Positions 9,568 to 17,120 of a DNA stretch of 64,000 nt are shown here, one piece after another. The notes under the pieces are model-generated. The model was not told where the DNA came from, did no database searches, and worked only from the letters and a program-made list of their open reading frames with translations. How positions within the stretch are numbered: the stretch's first letter is position 1; every line of letters starts with the position of its first letter. The position numbers and the translations under genes were made by a program. This stretch comes from Moraxellaceae bacterium. Its GTDB lineage: Bacteria; Pseudomonadota; Gammaproteobacteria; Burkholderiales; Rhodocyclaceae. Location of the stretch: assembly GCA_031119205.1 (NCBI GenBank), contig JAVHYF010000005.1:7260-71259 (forward strand), written 5' to 3'.

Positions 9568-10234
9568 CGTCGCAGGGGCCACGGCGCTTGCAGCATCTCC
9601 AAAGGCTGCGCTCACGTCGGGAAGCGTCCTGGGTATTCGCGATCAGCTTGCCAGCAACCGCTACTTCGACCGTGGCTTCGGCTGCGAAGCCGTCAAGGTG
9701 CTGCCGGGCGAATACTTCGTGACCAGCGAGCAGATGGCGATCGTCACCGTGCTGGGCTCTTGCGTCTCCGCCTGCGTGCGCGACCGTATGCTCGGCGTCG
9801 GTGGCCTCAACCATTTCATGCTGCCGGACGGCACCGTCGGCTGCGACGCCCGGCCGCTGTCCGGCTCGGCGCGCTATGGCGTATTCGCGATGGAGATCCT
9901 CATCAATCACCTCTTGAAGCTCGGAGCACGGCGCGAGCATCTGGAGGCCAAGGTCTTCGGCGGTGGCCATGTCATGGCCAAGCTGGCAGGGTCACAGGTG
10001 GGCGAGCGCAACGCCGAGTTCGTGCTCGACTATCTGCACACCGAGAGGATTCCTCTCGTGGCCGAGGACCTCGGCGACATTTACCCCCGCAAGGTCTATT
10101 TCTTTCCTGCAAGCGGGCGGGTCATGGTCAAGAGGTTGATCGAATTGAAGAACGGCACCGTCATGGATCGCGAGCGTGAGTACGCGCATCGCCTGCACAC
10201 CCAACCCCTGGCAGGGGCGGTGGAACTGTTCTGA
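9536..10234 (+). CDS. cheD: Chemoreceptor glutamine deamidase CheD
   Basis: A 232-residue CheD, which deamidates specific glutamines on receptors and in some bacteria partners CheC. The core shows the family's catalytic Cys and His: 'TVLGSCVSACVRD' and 'GGLNHFMLP', followed by 'KVFGGGHVM'. It starts inside the last codons of cheR in another frame. The first ~40 residues are variable, so a slightly later start is possible. The last residues, VELF, repeat those of the small receptor encoded at 1204-2400. No CheC gene is in the window; CheZ supplies phosphatase activity instead. It lies between cheR and cheB as in many proteobacterial clusters. Confidence 0.93.
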   Translation: MHARTPPPGSSVAGATALAASPKAALTSGSVLGIRDQLASNRYFDRGFGCEAVKVLPGEYFVTSEQMAIVTVLGSCVSACVRDRMLGVGGLNHFMLPDGTVGCDARPLSGSARYGVFAMEILINHLLKLGARREHLEAKVFGGGHVMAKLAGSQVGERNAEFVLDYLHTERIPLVAEDLGDIYPRKVYFFPASGRVMVKRLIELKNGTVMDREREYAHRLHTQPLAGAVELF

Positions 10235-10243
10235 GGAAGCCTG

Positions 10244-11353
10244 ATGAAGACCCGGGTGCTCGTGGTGGATGACTCTGCACTGATGCGCGGCATCCTCAGT
10301 GAGTTAATCAATGCTGCGCCCGACCTGGAGGTCGTGGGTACGGCGGGCAGCGCACAGACTGCGCGCGAGGCCATCAAGCAACTGTCGCCGGACGTCCTGA
10401 CCCTGGACGTGGAGATGCCCGGCATGGACGGGCTGGAGTTCCTGGACAAGTTGATGCGGCTGCGCCCGATGCCGGTGATCATGATTTCCGCGCTGACCGA
10501 GCGTGGATCGGAAACCAGCCTGCGCGCCCTTGAGCTGGGAGCGGTGGATGTCATCTCCAAACCACGCTCTGAACCCGTGGCGGGCATGCAGCGTTATGCT
10601 GACGAGATCTGCGACAAGATCCGGGCGGCGCGCCAGTCCCGCCCGCGTGCCACGCCGCGTGTGGAGACCACGGTGGCGCGTGGAGCAACGTCGCCTGCTG
10701 CAGGTGGTGTTGCAGCAAACGGAGGTGCTGCGAATCTCCCCCAGCTGGATGCCCGGACGCTGAACGACAAATATATATATATAGGAGCATCGACCGGCGG
10801 CACCGAGGCCATCAAGGAAGTGCTGACCCAGCTGCCGGCCAGCATGCCGCCCATCCTGATCGTGCAGCACATGCCCGAGATGTTCACCGGCTCCTTTGCA
10901 CGCCGCCTCGACAGCCTGTGCAGGATCCGCGTGAAAGAGGCCGAGGATGGCGAGCGCATCCAGCCCGGCACGGCCTACCTTGCGCCTGGCCACTCCCACT
11001 TGCGGCTGCGACGCACGGGCGCAGGGGCCGTCTGCGAGCTGTCGCGCGACGAACCGGTGAACCGGCACCGTCCTTCTGTCGACGTCTTGTTCGAATCGGC
11101 TGCGCGCTGGAGTGGCAGTCAGGCCTTGGGGGTAATCCTTACCGGCATGGGCAAGGATGGCGCCCGCGGTATGCTCGCCATGCGTCAGGCCGGCGCCTGG
11201 AACATTGCGCAGGACGAGGAAAGCTGTGTAGTCTGGGGCATGCCGCGGGAGGCGACGCTGATTGGTGCAGCGCAGGAGGTCGCCGCCCTGCGGGATATCC
11301 CCACCCGTCTGCTTGCTCGCCTCAAGGGAGAAGGGCGCGGGAGCAACATGTAA
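10244..11353 (+). CDS. cheB: Chemotaxis methylesterase/deamidase CheB
   Basis: A 369-residue CheB with an N-terminal receiver (D9-D10, phospho-acceptor D55 in '[12 protein letters not shown]'), a linker of about residues 120-175 and a C-terminal esterase domain. The catalytic triad is visible: Ser in 'GASTGG', His in 'IVQHMPE', Asp in '[10 protein letters not shown]'. It removes methyl groups from receptors and counteracts CheR after phosphorylation by CheA. Just before the active-site Ser the gene carries a 13-base alternating AT run that encodes Tyr-Ile-Tyr-Ile with two rare ATA codons, very unlike the surrounding GC-rich codons. The ATG has 'gagga' upstream, 9 bases after cheD. Confidence 0.95.
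   Translation: MKTRVLVVDDSALMRGILSELINAAPDLEVVGTAGSAQTAREAIKQLSPDVLTLDVEMPGMDGLEFLDKLMRLRPMPVIMISALTERGSETSLRALELGAVDVISKPRSEPVAGMQRYADEICDKIRAARQSRPRATPRVETTVARGATSPAAGGVAANGGAANLPQLDARTLNDKYIYIGASTGGTEAIKEVLTQLPASMPPILIVQHMPEMFTGSFARRLDSLCRIRVKEAEDGERIQPGTAYLAPGHSHLRLRRTGAGAVCELSRDEPVNRHRPSVDVLFESAARWSGSQALGVILTGMGKDGARGMLAMRQAGAWNIAQDEESCVVWGMPREATLIGAAQEVAALRDIPTRLLARLKGEGRGSNM
10771..10783 (+). repeat. Dinucleotide (AT)6A repeat inside cheB
   Basis: 'atatatatatata' lies in frame within cheB, immediately upstream of the codons for the active-site GASTGG motif. Gain or loss of one AT unit would frameshift the esterase domain. It is the only such simple repeat I noticed in coding sequence here, and it uses ATA isoleucine codons otherwise scarce in the window. 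Confidence 0.85.
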
Positions 11354-11443
11354 AATGCTGACTCACGCAGAAGGCCATTCAAGACTTGGCGCCTTCTGAC
11401 GATAGAATCGGATAATAGCTACAAGAACACTGGAGTCGCACCT

Positions 11444-11749
11444 ATGGAAGCAAACGTGACGGTCAATGAGGGGCAGGCAACCCTGCACCTGTCGGGCCGC
11501 TTCGATTTCAAGGCGCATCGTGAATTTCGCGAGGCCGTCGAAAAGCTGCTGTCTCAGTCCCCGGGCCGTTCAGTCAGCGTCGATCTGGCCAGTGTTTCCT
11601 ACCTCGACAGTTCCGCACTCGGCATGCTCCTCATGCTGCGCGACAAGGCCAAGGCTGCCAGCCGCGAAGTGCATCTCACCGGTGTCAAAGGTAACGTCCG
11701 CCAGGTGCTGGACATCGCCAACTTCTCCAAGCTCTTCACGATCAACTGA
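11444..11749 (+). CDS. STAS-domain protein (anti-sigma factor antagonist-like)
   Basis: A 101-residue single STAS domain. The conserved 'YLDSSALGML' carries the serine pair that is phosphorylated in SpoIIAA-type antagonists, and 'VKGNVRQVLDIANFSKLF' is a typical C-terminal half. Known relatives control anti-sigma kinases by partner switching. No HATPase anti-sigma factor or PP2C phosphatase is encoded in the window, so its partner is unseen. It lies alone between cheB and the terminator at 11775, on the same strand. The upstream gap (11354-11443) has an 8-bp hairpin (11368-11375 with 11391-11398) and a GATAAT near 11412 that might be a -10 box. Confidence 0.9.
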   Translation: MEANVTVNEGQATLHLSGRFDFKAHREFREAVEKLLSQSPGRSVSVDLASVSYLDSSALGMLLMLRDKAKAASREVHLTGVKGNVRQVLDIANFSKLFTIN

Positions 11750-11774
11750 TTGCGGAAGTGCTGCGCAGCATCTG

Positions 11775-11806
11775 AAAAGGCCGGGGTTATCCCGGCCTTT
11801 TCTTTT
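11775..11806 (+). terminator. Rho-independent terminator after the STAS gene
   Basis: An 11-bp perfect stem ('aaaaggccggg' with 'cccggcctttt'), a 5-nt loop and a following T-rich tract. It closes the motB-to-STAS transcription block. Confidence 0.9.
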
Positions 11807-11896
11807 CCGGAAGCCTTCAGGGTGCTCGCGCCTGGAGCTGGTTGCTCCTGTTCTGTGACGGTGTGTTTCCCGGCTCGTGGCGAGGCTTCCGTTCCC

Positions 11897-11924
11897 TAAA
11901 GTCATTGAGCGCCCGGACCGATAT
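11897..11924 (+). promoter_or_regulatory. Sigma-28 (FliA)-like promoter for the third chemoreceptor
   Basis: TAAAGTCA, 12 bases, then ACCGATAT. The upstream half matches the FliA consensus at 6 of 8 positions and the core CCGATA is exact; the spacing is one base longer than the usual 11. It lies between the STAS terminator and the receptor start at 11959, which is where an independent promoter is needed. Confidence 0.55.
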
Positions 11925-11958
11925 CCGGCCTTAGTCGCCAGTGGTCAAGGGAGCAGCA

Positions 11959-13632
11959 ATGAGAATCAGCACCGCCGAAGCCGGTCTTGCCCTGTTTACG
12001 GGCATGTCCTGCGCCGGCGTGGCCATTGCATCGCGAGCCTGGCCGTGGTGGGCGCTGGTGCTGGCGTGTGGCGTGGTAGCGGTTCTGACAGCCTTGTGGT
12101 GGAGACGGGCTGGTGGCGGCGCGGCGCAGACCGGAACGCTGGTCGATCTTCTGGAGCAGACGGTGCTGGATGGCGATCTGAGCCGCCGCGCCCAGGAGGG
12201 GCATTCCCCGGCCGGGCGGCTGGGTGCTGCCCTGAACCGTTTCGTTTCCAGCGTGGAGAGCCTGGTCGGCAAGGCCGTTCAGGACGCCCGGCGACTTGCC
12301 GAAGGCTCGGCCGAAGTCCGTAGCCAGGCCGAAGGTGTCGAGCATGGGTCCCGCGAGCAGTCGGATACGGCAGCCCGGGCTGCGGATGCCATTGGCCGCC
12401 TGGGGGGCGAGATGCGCCAGATGATGGATGCTGCGCGCAGTGCAGCCGGCATGGCAGACCAGTCACGCAGCCTGGCGGTGGAGGGTGATCGAGTCGTCAG
12501 CGAAGCGGCCTCGGAGATCGAGCGCATTGCCTCCAGCGTGCGCGATTCGGCTGCCATCGTGGTGGGGCTCAACCAGCGGACCCTCGACATCGCCCGCATG
12601 GTGGGTGAAATCCGCGAGATTGCCGACCAGACCAATCTGTTGGCTCTGAATGCGGCCATCGAAGCGGCAAGGGCGGGTGAGCAGGGGCGCGGTTTCGCAG
12701 TGGTGGCGGACGAGGTGCGCAAGCTGGCCGAGCGGACGACGCGGGTGACCACTGAAATCAGCAACGTCACCGATCTGATCCAGACCGAGACCCGCGGCGC
12801 GATTGCCAGTATCGAAGGTGGCAGTCGTCAGGCCGGTGAGGGGGCCGCCCTGGCGCGCAACGCCGCGCAGACCCTGCAGGCCATTCATGCCGGAGCGGAG
12901 GAAACCAGGGCACGCGTGGTCGCGATGGTTACCGCGCTGGAGTCTCACCTCAGCGAGAGCGAAGTGATCCAGCGTCATGTGGACGCCATCGTCGGCGTAG
13001 CCCAGGCCAATGCCCGGCGCGTCAGCGGCACCATTGAGCTGGCGATCCTGCTGGGGCAGCAGGCCGAAAACATGCAGGAAATCAGCCGCGTCTACCGCAT
13101 TGGCGCAGCCGGTGAGGCAGCTATGCGGGCGCATGCGACGGTTCCGCAGGTGGCGCAGGAGGCCGCGCGGGCCATTGGCCGCCTTCTGGATGAGGCGGTG
13201 GCGGCCGGCACGATCAGCGAGGCGGACCTGTTCGACCAGCACTACCAGCCGATCCCGGACACGCAGCCACAGAAGTACCACACCCGCTTTGACCGGCTGA
13301 CCGACAAGCTCTTTCCCGCCGTCCAGGAACCGATCCTGGACAGGCACCCGGAGTGCGTGTTCGCCGGGGCGGTCGACCGCAAGGGCTACTTCCCGACCCA
13401 CAACAAGCGTTATTGCCAGCCCCTGACCGGTGACCCCAGGAAGGATGTGGCCGGCAACCGGACCAAGCGGATTTTCGATGACCCGGTGGGGCGTCGCTGC
13501 GGCGCCCATGAACTGCCCTGGCTGGTGCAGACCTACCGGCGTGACACCGGCGAAGTGTTGCACGATGTGTCGGCGCCGATTTATGTCCGAGGACGCCACT
13601 GGGGCGGCTTCCGCATTGGGTTTCGGGCCTGA
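11959..13632 (+). CDS. Methyl-accepting chemotaxis protein with a C-terminal domain after the signalling hairpin
   Basis: About 557 residues. I prefer the ATG at 11959 (with 'aagggag' 5 bases upstream) to the GTG at 11941 used by the ORF track. Two close hydrophobic segments near the N-terminus give membrane anchoring without a periplasmic domain. A HAMP-like stretch and the signalling domain follow ('[18 protein letters not shown]', then '[18 protein letters not shown]'). Unusually, about 155 residues follow the signalling domain, rich in aromatic and Cys/His residues ('[13 protein letters not shown]', '[12 protein letters not shown]'). They look like a folded sensory module, probably Cache/PAS-like and cytoplasmic. 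No GWSEF-type tail is present. The receptor call is sure; the ligand and fold of the tail are not. Confidence 0.9.
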   Translation: MRISTAEAGLALFTGMSCAGVAIASRAWPWWALVLACGVVAVLTALWWRRAGGGAAQTGTLVDLLEQTVLDGDLSRRAQEGHSPAGRLGAALNRFVSSVESLVGKAVQDARRLAEGSAEVRSQAEGVEHGSREQSDTAARAADAIGRLGGEMRQMMDAARSAAGMADQSRSLAVEGDRVVSEAASEIERIASSVRDSAAIVVGLNQRTLDIARMVGEIREIADQTNLLALNAAIEAARAGEQGRGFAVVADEVRKLAERTTRVTTEISNVTDLIQTETRGAIASIEGGSRQAGEGAALARNAAQTLQAIHAGAEETRARVVAMVTALESHLSESEVIQRHVDAIVGVAQANARRVSGTIELAILLGQQAENMQEISRVYRIGAAGEAAMRAHATVPQVAQEAARAIGRLLDEAVAAGTISEADLFDQHYQPIPDTQPQKYHTRFDRLTDKLFPAVQEPILDRHPECVFAGAVDRKGYFPTHNKRYCQPLTGDPRKDVAGNRTKRIFDDPVGRRCGAHELPWLVQTYRRDTGEVLHDVSAPIYVRGRHWGGFRIGFRA

Positions 13633-13651
13633 TGCAGTGCAGCTTTGCGGC

Positions 13652-13678
13652 TTAAGTTTGCCTGAAAGGCGTCGTAAA
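13652..13678 (+). promoter_or_regulatory. Possible sigma-28-like promoter upstream of cheV
   Basis: TTAAGTTT (7 of 8 to the FliA -35 half), an 11-base spacer and GTCGTAAA (5 of 8 to GCCGATAA). It lies about 60 bases before the first cheV start. The weak -10 half keeps this tentative. Confidence 0.3.
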
Positions 13679-13739
13679 CCCTGTTGCAGTGGTGCACCTG
13701 CGAGAAAGCAGGTGCGGAACGAAACAACGGAGCACCCAA

Positions 13740-14699
13740 ATGTCCGAATTGCTCAAGGCAGTTGATGCACGAACCCGGTTGGCGGGAACCAACAAACTGG
13801 AGATCCTGCTGTTCTCGCTGGGCGTCGATGGACGTACCGGCCGGCGCGAGAGCTTCGGCATCAACGTCTTCAAGGTGCGCGAGGTGATGCGCACGCCCGC
13901 AATCACGGCTGCGCCGGACATGCAGACAGGTGTTGAAGGCATGGTGTCGCTGCGTGGCCAGCTCGTGCCGGTGGTGGATCTCGCCAAGTACTGCGGCATC
14001 GATCGCGAGGGCAAGCGCGAGATCATGATCGTCACCGAGTACAACGGTCACACACAAGGCTTCCTGGTCGAGGGCGTGGACACCATCCTGCGCCTGGACT
14101 GGTCGAACATGCGGGTGCCGCCGGACATGCTGACCAACCGCCTGGGCGGCATGGTCACCGCGGTGAGCGAGCTCGAAGACGGCCGCCTCATCATGATGCT
14201 GGACGTCGAGAAGGTGCTCTCCGAGACCACCAAGTACGACGACGAATTCATGTTCCGCGACATCAAGCCGATCGGTCGCGACATGATGGTGTTCTATGCG
14301 GATGACTCCTCCGTCGCTCGCAAGCAGATCGAACGCACGCTGAACGTCCTGGGCTTGCGCCACAGCGGCGCCATCAACGGACGTATCGCCTGGGAAGAGC
14401 TCGACAAGATCGCCACCCATGCCGAGATGACCGGCCGGAAAGTGTGGGAGCTGGTGCACCTGATCCTCACCGACGTCGAGATGCCCGAAATGGATGGCTA
14501 CATCCTGACCCGCAAGATCAAGTCCGACCCGCGTTTTGACGGGGTCCCGGTGCTGATGCATTCCTCCCTGTCTTCCATGTCCAACCAGACGCTGGGCAAG
14601 TCGGTAGGCGTGGATGGTTACGTGCCCAAATTCGAACCGCACAAGCTGTCCGACGCGATCCGCGCCATGCTGGCGCCGGAACAACTGGTCGCGGCCTGA
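13740..14699 (+). CDS. cheV: Chemotaxis coupling protein CheV (first of two)
   Basis: A 319-residue CheW-receiver fusion. The CheW domain occupies about residues 1-165 ('[14 protein letters not shown]', 'MVSLRGQLVPVVDL'). The C-terminal receiver has 'YADDSS' and the phospho-acceptor Asp in '[14 protein letters not shown]'. CheV couples receptors to CheA in a phosphorylation-dependent way, or acts as a phosphate sink. The ORF track starts 17 codons early at 13689; the ATG at 13740 is preceded by 'ggag' and matches the start of the paralogue next door ('LLxxxDxRTRLAG'). Confidence 0.94.
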   Translation: MSELLKAVDARTRLAGTNKLEILLFSLGVDGRTGRRESFGINVFKVREVMRTPAITAAPDMQTGVEGMVSLRGQLVPVVDLAKYCGIDREGKREIMIVTEYNGHTQGFLVEGVDTILRLDWSNMRVPPDMLTNRLGGMVTAVSELEDGRLIMMLDVEKVLSETTKYDDEFMFRDIKPIGRDMMVFYADDSSVARKQIERTLNVLGLRHSGAINGRIAWEELDKIATHAEMTGRKVWELVHLILTDVEMPEMDGYILTRKIKSDPRFDGVPVLMHSSLSSMSNQTLGKSVGVDGYVPKFEPHKLSDAIRAMLAPEQLVAA

Positions 14700-14735
14700 G
14701 CGCCGCAGCGAGCATCAACCTGGCGATCGAGAAAC

Positions 14736-15671
14736 ATGGATACGCAAAACTCCAACCTGCTTGAATCGATAGACGGCCGTACCCGGCTGGCGGGCTCCAA
14801 TCGCATGGAGATCCTGCTGTTCAGCCTGGGTACCAGCGAGATTTTCGGCATCAACGTGTTCAAGGTGCGTGAAGTCTCTAAGACGCCCTTCATCACCAAG
14901 TCGCCGAACATGCCGCACGGTGTGGAAGGGCTCATTTCCCTGCGTGGCAATGTCATTCCGGTGCTGTCGCTGGCCAAGGTCATCGGCCTGGCGAAGCCGG
15001 GCGCACCGCTCGGTGGCTCGATGATGGTCACCGAGTACAGCAAGCGCACGCTGGGTTTCCTCGTCAATGATGTCGATCGCATCATCCGCGTGGAATGGGG
15101 CAAGGTCCGCCAGCCGGAGAACATGGCGGCACAGAATTTCATCACCGCCATCACCGACCTGCCTGACGGCAAGCTGGTGTCGATCCTGGATGTCGAAACC
15201 ATCATGGCGCAAACCTTCGGTGAGCCGGCGATCGGCAGCATCGAGGCCATCGATCAGGATGGCGAACGCAATATCTTCTTCGTGGATGACTCCAGCGTGG
15301 CCCGCCGCAAGATCGCGGAAGTGCTCGACAAGCTGGGTATCCGCCACAAGCATGCCCTCAACGGCATGGAAGCGTGGACCCGCCTGGAGGGTCTGGCCAC
15401 GCATGCGCAACAACAGAAGCGGCGTCTCGCCGAAGAGCTCGACCTGATCCTGGTCGACGCCGAGATGCCCGAGATGGACGGCTATGTGCTCACTCGCCAC
15501 ATCAAGAGTGACAGCCGTTTCGACGGAATCCCCGTTGTGATGCATTCGTCGCTGTCATCGGAGGCGAATCGTTCGATGGGCAAATCGGTGGGCGTGGATG
15601 CCTACGTAGCGAAGTTCGATGCAGAAATTCTCGCCGATACGTTGCGCCCGTATCTCATGAAAGCAAAGTAA
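14736..15671 (+). CDS. cheV: Chemotaxis coupling protein CheV (second of two)
   Basis: A 311-residue CheV, paralogous to the upstream one across its whole length. The CheW domain shows '[15 protein letters not shown]' and '[16 protein letters not shown]'. The receiver has '[12 protein letters not shown]', a phospho-acceptor Asp in '[14 protein letters not shown]' and the same '[13 protein letters not shown]' loop as its neighbour. It starts 36 bases after the first cheV stop. Tandem divergence suggests that each CheV serves a different receptor set or CheA, but that is inference. Confidence 0.94.
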   Translation: MDTQNSNLLESIDGRTRLAGSNRMEILLFSLGTSEIFGINVFKVREVSKTPFITKSPNMPHGVEGLISLRGNVIPVLSLAKVIGLAKPGAPLGGSMMVTEYSKRTLGFLVNDVDRIIRVEWGKVRQPENMAAQNFITAITDLPDGKLVSILDVETIMAQTFGEPAIGSIEAIDQDGERNIFFVDDSSVARRKIAEVLDKLGIRHKHALNGMEAWTRLEGLATHAQQQKRRLAEELDLILVDAEMPEMDGYVLTRHIKSDSRFDGIPVVMHSSLSSEANRSMGKSVGVDAYVAKFDAEILADTLRPYLMKAK

Positions 15672-15697
15672 GCCAAGGACAGAGCCGGAGAAAAACC

Positions 15698-16093
15698 ATG
15701 TCGGATCCCAAAATGAAATTCCTGGTTGTTGACGATTTTTCGACCATGCGCCGGATTGTCCGCAACCTGCTGAAGGAACTCGGATACACCAACGTCGATG
15801 AGGCGGAAGACGGTGTTGCGGCCATGCAGAAGCTGACCGCAGGCGGCTTCGACTTCGTCGTGACGGACTGGAACATGCCGAACATGACCGGCATCGAGCT
15901 GCTGCGCGCGATCCGTGCCAATGCGCAGCTCCAGCACCTGCCGGTGCTGATGATCACCGCCGAGGCCAAGAAGGAAAACATCATCGAGGCAGCGCAGGCA
16001 GGTGCCAGCGGCTACATCGTGAAGCCCTTCACCGCCGCGACCTTGTCCGAGAAGCTGGGCAAGATCTTTGAAAAGATGCAGGCAGCAGCCTGA
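15698..16093 (+). CDS. cheY: Chemotaxis response regulator CheY (second copy, flagellar-type)
   Basis: A 131-residue receiver close to the classical enterobacterial CheY: D12-D13, phospho-acceptor D57 in '[12 protein letters not shown]', '[15 protein letters not shown]' and Lys in 'YIVKPF'. It is followed 25 bases later by cheZ, the usual cheY-cheZ pair. This copy is therefore the likeliest flagellar-switch CheY and CheZ substrate. 'ccggag' precedes the ATG. Confidence 0.96.
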   Translation: MSDPKMKFLVVDDFSTMRRIVRNLLKELGYTNVDEAEDGVAAMQKLTAGGFDFVVTDWNMPNMTGIELLRAIRANAQLQHLPVLMITAEAKKENIIEAAQAGASGYIVKPFTAATLSEKLGKIFEKMQAAA

Positions 16094-16118
16094 TCTGCAC
16101 CGACAAGGAGCCCATGAC

Positions 16119-17078
16119 ATGGCCAAGCGGCAAAAAGCAGACGAGACTGGTGACAACGCCGAATTGCAGGCGTTGTTCGACAACATCGCCGGTGAGGCAG
16201 GTGCGCCCAAGCTGGCAGTGGTAGCGGGTGGGGCCGCGTCCGAAGAAGCAGGCGATTCGGCTGACCTGCAGACTCTCTTCGATTCCGTTGCCAGCAGCGC
16301 AGCTGCCGTGGCGGCAGCGCCGGCGGTTGTACCGGCATCCCCGGACACCAGCGACTCGGCTGACCTGCAGGCGCTGTTCGACAACGTGGCGGCGGGTGGC
16401 GCTGCGCCCGCGGCATCCAAGGCGGCCAGCGAACCCATCGTCGTCCACATTCCCCAGACAGCGGAAGAGCGCCAGGAGTCGGTGTTCAACAAGCTGGGCA
16501 ATCTGACCCGGTTGCTGCACGACACGCTGTGCGAACTGGGCTACGACAAGAAGCTGGAAGAGACCGCGCAGAAATTGCCGGACGCCCGTCAGCGCCTGAC
16601 CTACATCTCGCAGATGACGGAGCAGGCCGCCAGTCGCGTGCTGAACGCGACCGATGTCGCCAAGCCGATCCAGGATCGTGTCGAGGAAGACGCCAGCATG
16701 CTGTCGTCCCGCTGGGACAAGCTCTACGGCCGCGAACTGTCGGTCGACGAGTTCAAACAACTGGCTGGCGACACGCGCGCCTTCATGAACCAGGTGAAGG
16801 AAGACAGCAAGGTCGTCAATGCGCAGCTGCTGGAAATCATGATGGCGCAGGACTTCCAGGATCTGACCGGCCAGGTCATCAAGCGCGTGGTCGACATGGC
16901 CCAGACGCTCGAGACCGAGTTGCTGGGCGTGCTGATCCAGTCGGCGCCTGAAGGCAAGCTGAACCTGGCTGCCGACGAAGGCCTGCTGAACGGCCCGGTC
17001 GTCAATGCGGCGGGTCGCGACGATGTGGTGACCAACCAGGAGCAGGTCGACGATCTGCTCGAAAGCCTGGGCTTCTGA
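16119..17078 (+). CDS. cheZ: CheY-P phosphatase CheZ with a repeat-bearing N-terminal extension
   Basis: The ATG at 16119 has 'aaggag' 8 bases upstream; the track start at 16068 lies inside cheY. The protein is 319 residues, about 100 longer than the 200-215 usual for CheZ. The catalytic signature 'FQDLTGQ' is at 246-252 and the CheY-binding C-terminal helix 'QVDDLLESLGF' ends the chain, so the enzyme looks active. The extra N-terminus holds three spaced copies of a 14-residue motif of the form (G/S)D(S/N)A(D/E)LQxLFDxxA (residues 11-24, 45-58, 78-91) in Ala/Pro-rich linkers. Their role is unknown; they look like helix-forming docking motifs. Confidence 0.95.
   Translation: MAKRQKADETGDNAELQALFDNIAGEAGAPKLAVVAGGAASEEAGDSADLQTLFDSVASSAAAVAAAPAVVPASPDTSDSADLQALFDNVAAGGAAPAASKAASEPIVVHIPQTAEERQESVFNKLGNLTRLLHDTLCELGYDKKLEETAQKLPDARQRLTYISQMTEQAASRVLNATDVAKPIQDRVEEDASMLSSRWDKLYGRELSVDEFKQLAGDTRAFMNQVKEDSKVVNAQLLEIMMAQDFQDLTGQVIKRVVDMAQTLETELLGVLIQSAPEGKLNLAADEGLLNGPVVNAAGRDDVVTNQEQVDDLLESLGF
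16149..16391 (+). repeat. Three-copy degenerate repeat in the cheZ 5' region
   Basis: Copies at 16149-16190, 16251-16292 and 16350-16391, 42 bases each, at periods of 102 and 99 bases. Translations: GDNAELQALFDNIA, GDSADLQTLFDSVA, SDSADLQALFDNVA. The protein motif is better conserved than the linkers between the copies, implying selection on the peptide. Confidence 0.85.
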
Positions 17079-17120
17079 GCCAACTGAGCAAACCTGAGCG
17101 CGTTCTGAGCGGAGTACGAG

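Noticed and set aside
11368-11398. Hairpin after cheB as a terminator
   Set aside because: An 8-bp stem exists but no T-run follows, so read-through into the STAS gene is more likely.
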